From Paenibacillus sp. 32352 (GTDB lineage: Bacteria; Bacillota; Bacilli; Paenibacillales; NBRC-103111): DNA of 64,000 bases. The DNA lies in NCBI RefSeq assembly GCF_002042965.1, contig NZ_MZNT01000018.1, positions 1-64,000 on the forward strand, in the 5' to 3' direction. The notes beneath the pieces are model-generated. The model searched no databases, was not told the DNA's origin, and was given only the letters and a program-made list of their open reading frames with translations. This document shows, one piece after another, positions 49,794 to 58,707 of this stretch (positions are counted from its first letter, which is position 1; the number at the start of each line of letters is the position of its first letter). The position numbers and the translations under genes are program-made.

Positions 49794-52700
49794 ATGCTCT
49801 TCATGCTGCTGTTTTTCCTGGTTTCCCGCTATGGGATGAGGAGAGGGACGATTCGCCGGGAAACAGCTCCGGCCCATGGAATCGTTATGGCGGTTCTGGG
49901 CGCAGGACTGGTGCTTCGGCTTGTGATTGCTTGGAACGTGTACGGGTATGACGCAGACGTCAATACGTTCAAGGCTTGGGCGGACCATGCCGCTTCCGCA
50001 GGACTGATGCGGTTCTATACTACCGATATGTTCGTCGACTATCCGCCGGGATATATTTATGTCTTATACATCATAGGATTCATCCGCAGCGCTCTCCATA
50101 TCTCATGGGATTCGTCATGGGCTCTGCTCCTTTTGAAAAGTCCCGCAATGCTCACCGATCTGCTGACTTCTTACCTCATCTTCCGATGGGGATCCCGTCA
50201 TGCAGGGGGCGCTGCGGCACTCGGGGCCGCCGTGTTGTACTTGCTGAATCCGGCGATTATCGTCAATTCGGCGGGATGGGGTCAGGTCGATTCTTTTTTC
50301 ATGCTGTGGATGCTCTTGTTTATCGAGGCTGTCCTGGGCGGCAGACTGCGGCAGGCGTCCGCATATTATGCGGTGGCGCTTCTGATTAAACCGCAAGCGC
50401 TGCTGTTTGCCCCGCTGCTCCTGCTGGTCTTCATCCGCAGAGGCAGCTGGAAATCCTTTCTTGCCAGCTTTGCAAGCGGCTTGGCTGTGTTCAGCCTGTT
50501 GGCGGCTCCCTTTCTTCTATTGAAGGGTCCGCTCTGGATCTTTAGCCTGTATTTTGGAACCTTATCATCCTATCCATACGCAAGCTTGAATGCGTACAAT
50601 ATCATGACCTTATTGGGAGGCAATTTCGCCCTGATCACGGGTCAAACGCTGTTCCTTACCTTCCAGTCATGGAGCGTCATCCTGATGGCCTGCGTGCTTC
50701 TGTATACGGTGTATTTGTATCTGAAAAGCAGCAAGGACGAGAAGCAGCTTGCCATCATTGCCGGCATTCTAATGACAGGGACTTTCGTTGTGCTGACCAA
50801 AATGCACGAAAGGTATTTATACTACGCGCTGCTTTTTATCCTGCTGGGGTTCCTGCATCTTCGCGACAGGCGGCTCTTGTACTGCTTTCTCGGATTAAGC
50901 CTGACTCACTTCATCAATGTGGACCAAGTACTGCTGGGCAGCCTGGAGCAGCTATACCATATCCCTCCGGATGATGCCGTGTTGACCGTCGTTTCACTGG
51001 CCAACGTGATGCTGTTTTTATATTTATGCAGATGGGCATGGCAAACGATTGTACTCCGTCAGATGTCCAGTATGGGGTCCCTGCAAGAAGACGAAGCCGC
51101 TCGAAGCGATGACGTCGAGGCTAGAATTCAAACCGGCGCTGCTGCGGAGAACGAATCGGCTAGCGCTGTCGGTTGGAGACTGCCAGAGCCCAAGCCTCTC
51201 AATTGGGGAAGGAAGGATACGCTGCTGCTGGGCGGTCTGGTGCTTGTGTACTCCGTATTGGCTTTGTACCATCTCGGCTCTGCCAAAGCGCCGGAAACAG
51301 GATGGCTCGCATCCAGGGAAGGAGAGCAGGTCCTACTGGATTTGGGAGAGAGCAAGCCGATTGAGAGAATCAACAGCTTTTCGGGTGTTGGCGACGGAAG
51401 CTTCATTTATGAGATCAGTGAGGATGGACAAACTTGGAGCCGCCCGATTCATGTATCGAATGACATCGTCAAGGTGTTCATGTGGCAGGTGGTTTCCGTC
51501 CATGAAACCGGACGCTATGTTAAGCTGACTGTGGAACGGCCTTCATTTACGCTTAATGAACTTGCCGTATACACATTGGGCAGCGAAATCCCGGTACCCG
51601 TAGCGTCGATCAAGGGGGAGAATATGGATCCTCCATCCAAAGCGGATACCGTTGGCCGGCTGATCGATGAGCCTTCTCAGGCTTCATACCGGTCTACGTA
51701 TATGAACGGAACGTACTTCGATGAAATTTATCATGCGCGCACCGCTTACGAGCATTTGCATCACCTCGAGCCGTATGAATGGACCCACCCGCCGTTGGGT
51801 AAACTATTGATTTCCATCGGAATTATGGTTTTCGGGATGAATCCGTTCGGCTGGCGCATCGTCGGAACGCTGTTCGGGATCGCTATGATTCCGCTGATGT
51901 ATTTGCTTGGTAAGCGAATGTTCGGAAGAAGCGAGTATGCGTTTGTATCCAGCTTCCTGCTGACGGTAGACGGGTTGCATTTCGTACAGACACGCATCGC
52001 CACTATAGATGTGTACGGGGTTTTCTTTATCCTGCTGATGTTTTATTTCATGTACCGTTATGTCTGTACAAGAATGTTTGCGGAAGATTGGCGGAAATCC
52101 CTGGTTCTGCTTGCGCTTTGCGGTCTGTTCTTCGGTATCGGGGCAGCCTCCAAGTGGATTGTATTGTATGCGGGGAGCGGCTTGGCGCTGATATTCTTCC
52201 TCTGGCTGTTCTGGCATTATCGCGTCTACGCAGCAGCAGGGAAAGGGTTAGCGGCAATGAATAGCACCGATCCGGGCCTTGTTGCCGAATGGAAGCATAT
52301 TCGGAATGTATTTCCGCGGCGGACGCTGGTTACGTTGGCCGTATGTATCGTATTTTATATCCTCATTCCGACGGTCACCTATGTCTTGTCCTACATCCCG
52401 TTTATGCTTGTTCCGGGTACAGGACACGGACTGGCCGAAGTATGGTCGTACCAAAAGCAGATGCTAGATTATCACAGCCAGCTGAAGGGTACGCACCCGT
52501 TCAGCTCCTCCTGGTGGCAGTGGCCGGTCATGAGCAGGCCCGTGTGGTATTACGGAGCGGCAGAGCTGCCGCCGGGTACCATATCGAGTATCGTTGCGAT
52601 AGGCAATCCTTTGGTATGGTGGGGCGGATTTCTGGCGATCCTTCTGTTCATTTTCAGAATGATCAAGTCGAGAGAAGCGACGGTTGTTTTTATCGTCATC

Positions 52701-52976
52701 GCCTTTTTCTCGCAATATATCCCGTGGATGTTCGTTCCGCGAATGACGTTTATTTATCATTATTTTGGAATGGTTCCTTTTTCCATATTGGCGGTTACTT
52801 ACTATTACAGGCAAATAAAAGAATCGCAGCAGGGAAAAATAGGATGGATGTATGGTTATTTGGCCGCCGCTGCACTCTGTTTCGTCTTGTTTTATCCTAT
52901 CCTGTCCGGACTTGTCATTGATCGGTCATACGCCGAGCATGTGCTGAAATGGTTTCCGCAGTGGCAGTTTTTCTAG
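49794..52976 (+). CDS. double GT-C glycosyltransferase (PMT type) with inserted discoidin-like domain
   Basis: 1060 aa, polytopic. The N-half (about 1-420) is a GT-C-like unit with acidic first loop (GYDADVNTF, about 51-59), YPPGYIYVLY and GWGQVDS. A discoidin-like beta-sandwich spans about 505-595 (EQVLLDLGESKPIERINSFS). The C-half (about 635-1060) is a PMT domain with FDEIYHARTAYEH (Asp/Glu pair about 643) and EWTHPPLGK. It should transfer a sugar from polyprenyl phosphate to an acceptor outside the membrane. The next genes make and flip that donor. The start is uncertain: ATG 49794 lacks a near ribosome site, while GGGGGG at 49756-49761 is eight bases before an in-frame ATC at 49770. Confidence 0.85.
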   Translation: MLFMLLFFLVSRYGMRRGTIRRETAPAHGIVMAVLGAGLVLRLVIAWNVYGYDADVNTFKAWADHAASAGLMRFYTTDMFVDYPPGYIYVLYIIGFIRSALHISWDSSWALLLLKSPAMLTDLLTSYLIFRWGSRHAGGAAALGAAVLYLLNPAIIVNSAGWGQVDSFFMLWMLLFIEAVLGGRLRQASAYYAVALLIKPQALLFAPLLLLVFIRRGSWKSFLASFASGLAVFSLLAAPFLLLKGPLWIFSLYFGTLSSYPYASLNAYNIMTLLGGNFALITGQTLFLTFQSWSVILMACVLLYTVYLYLKSSKDEKQLAIIAGILMTGTFVVLTKMHERYLYYALLFILLGFLHLRDRRLLYCFLGLSLTHFINVDQVLLGSLEQLYHIPPDDAVLTVVSLANVMLFLYLCRWAWQTIVLRQMSSMGSLQEDEAARSDDVEARIQTGAAAENESASAVGWRLPEPKPLNWGRKDTLLLGGLVLVYSVLALYHLGSAKAPETGWLASREGEQVLLDLGESKPIERINSFSGVGDGSFIYEISEDGQTWSRPIHVSNDIVKVFMWQVVSVHETGRYVKLTVERPSFTLNELAVYTLGSEIPVPVASIKGENMDPPSKADTVGRLIDEPSQASYRSTYMNGTYFDEIYHARTAYEHLHHLEPYEWTHPPLGKLLISIGIMVFGMNPFGWRIVGTLFGIAMIPLMYLLGKRMFGRSEYAFVSSFLLTVDGLHFVQTRIATIDVYGVFFILLMFYFMYRYVCTRMFAEDWRKSLVLLALCGLFFGIGAASKWIVLYAGSGLALIFFLWLFWHYRVYAAAGKGLAAMNSTDPGLVAEWKHIRNVFPRRTLVTLAVCIVFYILIPTVTYVLSYIPFMLVPGTGHGLAEVWSYQKQMLDYHSQLKGTHPFSSSWWQWPVMSRPVWYYGAAELPPGTISSIVAIGNPLVWWGGFLAILLFIFRMIKSREATVVFIVIAFFSQYIPWMFVPRMTFIYHYFGMVPFSILAVTYYYRQIKESQQGKIGWMYGYLAAAALCFVLFYPILSGLVIDRSYAEHVLKWFPQWQFF

Positions 52977-53069
52977 AGTCCGCGGGAGCTATCCGCAAGT
53001 TTCCATGCTGCTGCGGCAGGCTGGCTTCTATAGAGACACACTCCATTACTGAAACGAGGGACTTCTTTT

Positions 53070-54065
53070 ATGCAGGAAACTATACGGTATTCCATTATCG
53101 TTCCTATGTTCAACGAACAGGAAGTGATCGAGGAGACTTACCGCAGACTCAAGCGGGTGATGGATACGCTCGACGAGCGGTATGAGCTGCTGTTTGTTAA
53201 CGACGGGAGCAAGGACCGGACAGCCGATATCGTAAAGGAGCTCTGCGCGGAGGATGCGAATGTGCGTCTGTTGAATTTTGCCCGCAATTTCGGCCATCAG
53301 ATAGCGATTACGGCCGGGATGGATCATGCGGAGGGCCAAGCCATTGTCGTCATTGATGCGGACCTGCAGGATCCCCCGGAGGTCATTCTGGAAATGATTG
53401 AGCTGTGGAAGAACGGCTATGACGTCGTGTACGGCAAACGTCTGGAGCGGAAGGGGGAAACATGGTTCAAAAAATGGAGCGCCCACCTGTTCTACCGTCT
53501 GTTAAAATCGATGACCAGCGTGGATATTCCCGTGGATGCGGGGGATTTCCGCTTAATCGACCGCAAAGTATGCGATGTTATGAAATCGATGACGGAGAAG
53601 AACCGTTATGTACGGGGGCTTGTCAGCTGGACCGGATTCAATCAGACTTTCGTCGAATACACGAGAGAAGAGCGGTGGGCCGGGGTTACCAAGTACCCGC
53701 TGCGCAAGATGCTCCGTTTTGCTGTAGATGCCATTGCCTCCTTCTCCTACAAACCGTTAAAGGCAGCGGCTTATCTTGGGTTTCTGGTGTCTGCCGTCAG
53801 CTTTATTTATATTCTGGTCGTTGTGTACCAGAGGCTATTCACCAATACGACGATAACCGGATGGGCCTCGACGGTAGCAATCAATTTGTTCTTTAACGGT
53901 ATCGTGCTGATCATTCTGGGGATTATCGGTGAATACATCGGGCGCATTTACGATGAAACGAAAGGGCGGCCGCTGTATATTATTTGGGAGCGGGCAGGGT
54001 ATGGACAGGAACGGAAGAACAGGTCGCGCACAGAACCGCAGGATCGCCATGAAGCTATCCGATAA
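53070..54065 (+). CDS. GT2 polyprenyl-phosphate sugar synthase (GtrB/DPM1 type)
   Basis: 331 aa. The GT2 fold (about 8-235) has SIIVPMFNEQEVIEETYRRL, the donor Asp in FVNDGSKDRT and DADLQDPPE (metal). Two C-terminal membrane helices (about 235-260 and 272-297) end with GIIGEYIGRIYDETKGRP. It loads a sugar from a nucleotide donor onto undecaprenyl phosphate at the inner face. The start ATG 53070 lies 90 bases after the PMT gene with GAGGGAC nearby. It overlaps the gtrA-like gene by 17 bases. Confidence 0.92.
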   Translation: MQETIRYSIIVPMFNEQEVIEETYRRLKRVMDTLDERYELLFVNDGSKDRTADIVKELCAEDANVRLLNFARNFGHQIAITAGMDHAEGQAIVVIDADLQDPPEVILEMIELWKNGYDVVYGKRLERKGETWFKKWSAHLFYRLLKSMTSVDIPVDAGDFRLIDRKVCDVMKSMTEKNRYVRGLVSWTGFNQTFVEYTREERWAGVTKYPLRKMLRFAVDAIASFSYKPLKAAAYLGFLVSAVSFIYILVVVYQRLFTNTTITGWASTVAINLFFNGIVLIILGIIGEYIGRIYDETKGRPLYIIWERAGYGQERKNRSRTEPQDRHEAIR

Positions 54066-54468
54066 ATCGGCTCGAACGATCGGCCAATTCATTAAATTTA
54101 ACTTGGTAGGGGTTGCCAATACGGCCATTGACTTGTGCGTCTTCCTGGTCCTGTATTCGGCATGCGGAATTTCAGTCTATGCAGCCCATATTCTGGCTTA
54201 TTTGGCGGGAACGATCAACAGCTTTTACTGGAACGGGCGATGGACCTTCGGTCAATGGGGAGGACGGGGCAAGGCATGGGCTTTTCTCCGCTTCGCCATA
54301 CTGAACGGGATAAGCTTGGGTTTATCTACCCTTGGCATCCTGCTGCTTACCCGGTATGGACATTGGGAGGTACTGTGGTCGAAGCTGGCGGTTACCTGCT
54401 GTATGATGGTGGTCAATTTTCTTGCCAGTCGAATGTGGGTTTTCGTCAAAGCTTCAGAGAAAGGGTAA
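54049..54468 (+). CDS. GtrA-family flippase
   Basis: 139 aa, four membrane helices. FIKFNLVGVANTAIDLCVFL (about 13-32) and the later FLASRMWVF are GtrA/DPMS_TMD signatures. GtrA proteins are believed to flip polyprenyl-phosphate sugar to the outer face. ATG 54049 follows a weak GCAGGA inside the GT2 gene, indicating translational coupling. With GT2 and PMT it forms a complete make-flip-transfer module. Confidence 0.9.
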   Translation: MKLSDKSARTIGQFIKFNLVGVANTAIDLCVFLVLYSACGISVYAAHILAYLAGTINSFYWNGRWTFGQWGGRGKAWAFLRFAILNGISLGLSTLGILLLTRYGHWEVLWSKLAVTCCMMVVNFLASRMWVFVKASEKG

Positions 54469-54548
54469 AAGGGGAGCGAACCGCTTCCCATACAAGTTTT
54501 TTTAGCGATAGAAAGAGGCAGGGAAAATCATTTATTGGGAGGTACGTT

Positions 54549-56636
54549 ATGAGTTTATTAAAGAGCCTCGGCTTCGGGCGGAGAAATGCCGCATTCATTC
54601 TTTGTTTATCCCTCATGCTATCGTTGTTTGTGATATATCCGGCAAGCGCAGCGACCTTGTTCAGCGATAATTTCAATAGCGGCAGCGCGAACAATTGGAC
54701 AGCGACTACAGGGACCTGGTCCGTTGTTCAGGACAACGGCAATTATGTGTATTATCAATCCGGCACGGACGAAGGCCGCACTTCGGCAGGCAGCTCCGCC
54801 TGGACGGATTACAGCGTAGAAGCGAATGTCAAGATTGATAATTTCAACGGCTCCAACCGCACTTACGTGGCCGGCCGGTATAAGGACGGCAACAACTTCT
54901 ATGCCGCCTCGTTATATAACAGCAGCGGGGGCACTTTGGAAATCCGCAAAAAAGTAAACGGTTCCACCACGACACTGGCAACGAAAACGAACTATGGGCT
55001 AACCGCTGGAACCTGGTACACCGTGAAGCTGGAATTCATTGGCTCCTCTATTAAAATGTATGTGAACGGTACCCTTCAGCTTTCTGCAACGGATACAAGC
55101 CTGACTTCGGGGGCAGTAGGGCTGGTGGCCTTCAAAACGGTTGCGAAATTCGATAATATTACCGTTTCCGACAGCTCTTCATCGACACCAACACCTACTC
55201 CGACGGCAACTCCGACACCAACGCCAACGCCAACACCTTCACCTACAGCGACTCCGACACCAACACCAACACCAACACAAACACCGACTCCGACACCAGG
55301 GACACTCAGCCAATATAATGTGGCAGGCTTTTCTGCAGGCAATACGGGAGGCGGCAACATTCCAGAGACCGACTCGCGGTATAAAAAAGTATACAACGCA
55401 GCCGATTTGGCGGCAGCCCTCAAGAAGGGCTCCGGAGTGAAGGTCATTGAGATTATGAATGATCTGAATCTGGGATGGAACGAGATCCCGGACGCTGCCA
55501 AGGTGACTCCTTTTGTTGCCAACAACACGCCATTAACCCATCCGGTTCTCCTGAAGACCGGGGTCAGCAAGATCTACATCGACGGCTTCGACGGCCTGAC
55601 GATTTTTTCCGCTAACGGGGCCAAAATCAAGCATGCTTCCTTCGACATCAAGTACTGCTCCAACATCATCATCCGCAATCTGGAATTCGATGAGCTGTGG
55701 GAGTGGGATGAGTCGACCAAAGGAAATTACGATAAAAATGACTGGGATTATATCACTATTGAAGGAGCCAGCTCCAAGGTATGGATCGACCACTGCACCT
55801 TCAATAAAGCGTACGACGGACTTGTCGATGTGAAGAAGGGCAGCAACGGGGTTACGATATCCTGGTCCACCTTCAGGGGGGACGACCGCAGCTCCAACAG
55901 CTGGGTAACGCAGCAGATTAACGCCATGGAGGCGAATATGTCGGCTTATCCGATGTATGCCTATCTGCGAAGCAGTGCTATAGGTCTCACCAAGGCTGAT
56001 ATTATCGCCATTGCGGCCTCCCAAAAGAAAGGCCATCTCGTGGGGGCCACGGAATTCGCTTCGGACAATGCCAACCTTCAAGTGACTCTGCATCATAATT
56101 ATTATCAGGATATTCAAGACCGGATGCCTCGCTTAAGAGGCGGCAATGCCCATGTATACAATATCGTCATGGATAATGCCGCGGCATGGGCGGCGAAGCA
56201 AAAGATCACCTCCGCGATGGAATCGGCACTCTCCTCCAAAGGCTATCACTTCGGAGTGACAAGCAACGGAGCTATCTCCACCGAGAATGGAGCCTTGCTG
56301 CTCGAAAAATCACAGATCATCGATGTAGCCTCTCCAGTACGCAATAATCAGGCGGATGCGTCAGACGCAAGCTATACGGGGAAAATTCGGGTACTGGATA
56401 CGATGTATTCTCTGAACGGCTCGTCCTTCAGAGGCGGCAGCGACACGTCCGGAAGTCCGTTGGCTCCAGTGCCTGCAGCCGTTAAGGCATTTTCGTGGAA
56501 TGGCTTTAGCTCGCTGCCTTACAGCTATACAACGGATGATCCGTCGACACTGAAAGCGAGATTGACCGCTTCCAACGGCTCGGGTGCCGGCAAGCTGACT
56601 TGGACCAAAACCAACTGGCTGCTGACGAGCTATTAA
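54549..56636 (+). CDS. PL1-type pectate lyase with N-terminal LamG-like domain
   Basis: 695 aa. Signal peptide about 1-35 (YPASA). Beta-sandwich domain about 36-205, a long Thr/Pro linker about 207-252 (STPTPTPTATPTPTPTPTP), and a PL1 beta-helix to the end. NIIIRNLEF, VWIDHCTF (about 409) and QDRMPRLRGGNAHVYN (about 522-537; catalytic Arg region) are PL1 hallmarks. Secreted calcium-dependent pectate lyase. GGGAGG (54538-54543) sets ATG 54549; a longer frame starting inside gtrA is not used. It lies 80 bases after gtrA with no terminator between, so co-transcription with the glycosylation genes is likely. Confidence 0.92.
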   Translation: MSLLKSLGFGRRNAAFILCLSLMLSLFVIYPASAATLFSDNFNSGSANNWTATTGTWSVVQDNGNYVYYQSGTDEGRTSAGSSAWTDYSVEANVKIDNFNGSNRTYVAGRYKDGNNFYAASLYNSSGGTLEIRKKVNGSTTTLATKTNYGLTAGTWYTVKLEFIGSSIKMYVNGTLQLSATDTSLTSGAVGLVAFKTVAKFDNITVSDSSSSTPTPTPTATPTPTPTPTPSPTATPTPTPTPTQTPTPTPGTLSQYNVAGFSAGNTGGGNIPETDSRYKKVYNAADLAAALKKGSGVKVIEIMNDLNLGWNEIPDAAKVTPFVANNTPLTHPVLLKTGVSKIYIDGFDGLTIFSANGAKIKHASFDIKYCSNIIIRNLEFDELWEWDESTKGNYDKNDWDYITIEGASSKVWIDHCTFNKAYDGLVDVKKGSNGVTISWSTFRGDDRSSNSWVTQQINAMEANMSAYPMYAYLRSSAIGLTKADIIAIAASQKKGHLVGATEFASDNANLQVTLHHNYYQDIQDRMPRLRGGNAHVYNIVMDNAAAWAAKQKITSAMESALSSKGYHFGVTSNGAISTENGALLLEKSQIIDVASPVRNNQADASDASYTGKIRVLDTMYSLNGSSFRGGSDTSGSPLAPVPAAVKAFSWNGFSSLPYSYTTDDPSTLKARLTASNGSGAGKLTWTKTNWLLTSY

Positions 56637-56652
56637 TAGTTGATGAAGTAAG

Positions 56653-56686
56653 AAGGCCGTTCGCAGCATTCGCTGTGAACGGCCTT
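56653..56686. terminator. convergent terminator
   Basis: AAGGCCGTTC (56653-56662) pairs with GAACGGCCTT (56677-56686) between the PL1 gene and the copper operon's last gene. Confidence 0.8.
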
Positions 56687-56710
56687 GTGATATTTGCAGG
56701 GAAAAAAGGA

Positions 56711-57553
56711 TTAAGGGACTTTAACGACAAACGGAACGGTCACAACTTTCCCTTCATGCTGGAATTGCCCCCAGATCTTATAGATGCCGGACTTCGGGAA
56801 CGTAGTCATAAACTTGGCATCCGGTCCGGTTGCCTTCTCCTCCATCGGATGAACATGCAGGTACTGCTCAGCATCGTCGCTCAAAGTAACGACATGTCCT
56901 ACAGCGCCGAGATACTGCTGCAAATTCGTAATGGGCTTTTTGGTAGCGGCATCCTTGATCGTAAAGGTCAAGGTGGCTTCCTTGCCGGCTTTCAGCGGCT
57001 CGTAAGCAAGTGTGATTTCCTTGCCGTCCACCGTCTTGGTCATATTGGCATCCGGTTGAATAGGCTCCGGTTTTGCGGGATCGCCCTGTACCGTGATCCA
57101 TTGGCTCTTGGTTGTAGAGCTCTTGCCTGACGGAACAAAATCAGCGAACAGCTTGTATTGGCCGCCTGCGGGGAATTGCGTCGTAATATCGAACAGTCCC
57201 TTGCTCTTGTAGTCCGGGTGAATGTGATTAAAGTAAGACAAGTCTTTGCTTACGACGATTAAATGCATCTTTTTCTCGTGCGAGACTTCAAAGCTTTCAA
57301 CGGCCTTTTCGCTGCTGTCGGTAATTTGTATGCCGACCTTGGCATCCTGCTTCGATTGGGGTTTGTCCGGGGTCAGCAAGAAGGCGGCCTTGACGTCTTC
57401 CGTCTTGGCCGTTTCCGCACCGTGTCCCGCGTGACCGCCAGGGGCGGCCGCTCCCATATTCATGCCTTCATGCCCGGATGAGGCGGGAGCGTTCTTGCCG
57501 CAAGCCGATAACAGCGCGGCGGTTACTATAATGGCTATTGCAGCTTTTTTCAT
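56711..57553 (-). CDS. Met/His-rich lipoprotein of the copper operon
   Basis: 280 aa. Lipobox LLSAC with Cys18, then a Met/His/Gly-rich segment (HEGMNMG, GGHAGHGA) suited to Cu(I)/Cu(II). Residues about 70-280 form two beta-sandwich repeats with HLIVVSKDLSYFNHIHPDY and VVTLSDDAEQYLHVHPMEE, resembling YtkA/FixH-like modules; each repeat keeps an HxHP motif. A role in copper binding outside the membrane is likely. AAGGAGG sets ATG 57553 over the in-frame start at 57586. Last gene of the operon. Confidence 0.83.
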   Translation of the reverse strand: MKKAAIAIIVTAALLSACGKNAPASSGHEGMNMGAAAPGGHAGHGAETAKTEDVKAAFLLTPDKPQSKQDAKVGIQITDSSEKAVESFEVSHEKKMHLIVVSKDLSYFNHIHPDYKSKGLFDITTQFPAGGQYKLFADFVPSGKSSTTKSQWITVQGDPAKPEPIQPDANMTKTVDGKEITLAYEPLKAGKEATLTFTIKDAATKKPITNLQQYLGAVGHVVTLSDDAEQYLHVHPMEEKATGPDAKFMTTFPKSGIYKIWGQFQHEGKVVTVPFVVKVP

Positions 57554-57571
57554 GAGGGGGATCCTCCTTAG

Positions 57572-57590
57572 AGTTTTGCGAAGCAAAACT
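57572..57590. repeat. 19-bp palindrome next to a ribosome site
   Basis: AGTTTTGCGAAGCAAAACT. On the minus strand it ends three bases before the AAGGAGG of the copper lipoprotein gene. Same family as 57822-57840 and the tandem units at 58614-58706. Confidence 0.75.
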
Positions 57591-57612
57591 TGCTTCGAAA
57601 GGGTAGGCTAGA

Positions 57613-57820
57613 GTTGAGACTATTGAAAAACATGTGAAGCTTGAACTATTGCTAACATACTCCGGTGGGTATACCTCTCCAGCCGCTGTTGAAACCCGTG
57701 AAAGTTGATTCTATTAAGCGGTATTTTCACGGGTTTCAAAGGCGGACGTAAACTCTTCCGAGGCATACCCCACCTCCGTATTTAGCATAGTTCACGCAAA
57801 GCTAGGTTTTTCAAGAGCCT
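57613..57820. repeat. long imperfect-hairpin element, copy 2 (inverted)
   Basis: Reverse complement of the 13351-13597 element, somewhat shorter at its outer ends. The shared central part, read on the minus strand, runs from TTTGCGTGAACTATGCT through GAAACCCGTGAAAATACCGC to AGCAATAGTTCAAGCTTC and is about 85% identical. It lies between the reductase-like and lipoprotein genes of the copper operon, a 429-base gap with no gene. Confidence 0.7.
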
Positions 57821-57821
57821 G

Positions 57822-57840
57822 AGTTTTGCGAAGCAAAACT
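57822..57840. repeat. 19-bp palindrome, second copy
   Basis: AGTTTTGCGAAGCAAAACT, identical to 57572-57590. The two copies bracket the hairpin element at 57613-57820, as if the element had inserted into or beside a palindrome unit. Confidence 0.7.
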
Positions 57841-57982
57841 TGCTACATTCATTTTCGACAGCAGTGCGTCGTTTAAATCCTTTGACCGCACATGGATGAT
57901 GATTAACAGTTGACTGATGATCAATGCTCGCAAGGCGAGCAGCTGAGTGCTGAAGCGGCGGCGCTACCACTTGGCAGCCTTT

Positions 57983-58597
57983 CTATACTGCGCTTCGCAG
58001 AGCGTCGATGGAAACCCGTTGGATAAACCTCGCGAATTTCTCCTTCTTCTTGGCATTCTGCTGATAATACTCGATCAGCCCGGTTACGATAGGAATGATG
58101 CGTTCCGGAGGAATATCCGACAGAAACAGCTCGGCGATCGTTGGTTTTACAGATTTGGGCTCGCCGCCTATATAGATGTCGTAGCGGTCTTTCATTTTGA
58201 CGACTCCGATATCCTTTAGCAGAGGCTCGCTGGTTCCGAGAGCACAGCCGGCATAGCCGATTTTGAGCGGGCTCGGAACAGGAAGTCCCGCAACCGCATC
58301 GTTTAATGCGGTCGCCATATCCAAGCCGGCTTCCTCGGCCCCCCGGCAAAAGTTGCAGGAAATGAGGCTCTTCGTATAAAATCCCGCAGGGTAGATGTGA
58401 AGCCCATGCTGCTTAAGCTGACTTTGAACCTCCGCCATACGTTCCTCATCCATTTCAACGTACAGCTGCTTGAAGGTCGTGAATTCGATCTTGGCATCCG
58501 GTCCGACAATGGAGCCAAGCAGGGCGAGCTGCTCCGGCTTGAACAGGCTTCCTCCCACTTCAAAGCCTGGGGATACGGCAAATTTACTGGTTTTCAT
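57983..58597 (-). CDS. sulfite/nitrite-reductase-like half-domain protein
   Basis: 204 aa. Contains the ferredoxin-like half domain of sulfite/nitrite reductases and a Cys-bearing region: ISCNFCRGAEEAGLD (about 79-93) and KIGYAGCALGTSEPLL (about 112-127). The usual C-x5-C / C-x3-C cluster spacing is incomplete, so siroheme catalysis is doubtful. Bacillales encode similar stand-alone proteins next to copper or redox genes without known activity. AAGGAGG (minus strand, next to a palindrome unit) sets ATG 58597. It follows copA by 110 bases. Confidence 0.7.
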   Translation of the reverse strand: MKTSKFAVSPGFEVGGSLFKPEQLALLGSIVGPDAKIEFTTFKQLYVEMDEERMAEVQSQLKQHGLHIYPAGFYTKSLISCNFCRGAEEAGLDMATALNDAVAGLPVPSPLKIGYAGCALGTSEPLLKDIGVVKMKDRYDIYIGGEPKSVKPTIAELFLSDIPPERIIPIVTGLIEYYQQNAKKKEKFARFIQRVSIDALRSAV

Positions 58598-58613
58598 TGG
58601 GGAACCTCCTTAA

Positions 58614-58706
58614 AGTTTCGCGAAGCGAAACTGACTTCGAAAGCATAAGCTGAGTTTCGCGAAGCGAAACTGACTTCGAAAGCATAAGCTGAGTTTCGTG
58701 AAGCGA
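58614..58706. repeat. 39-bp tandem palindromic repeats (2.4 units)
   Basis: Unit: palindrome AGTTTCGCGAAGCGAAACT plus a 20-base spacer, starting at 58614, 58653 and 58692 (partial). On the minus strand the first unit ends three bases before the AAGGAGG of the reductase-like gene, the same placement as at 57572. Between copA and the next gene. Confidence 0.85.
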
Positions 58707-58707
58707 T

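Noticed and set aside
54135-54548. Long N-terminal extension of the PL1 lyase reading through gtrA
   Set aside because: GGGAGG and a clean signal peptide at ATG 54549 mark the true start; the upstream part is gtrA in another frame.
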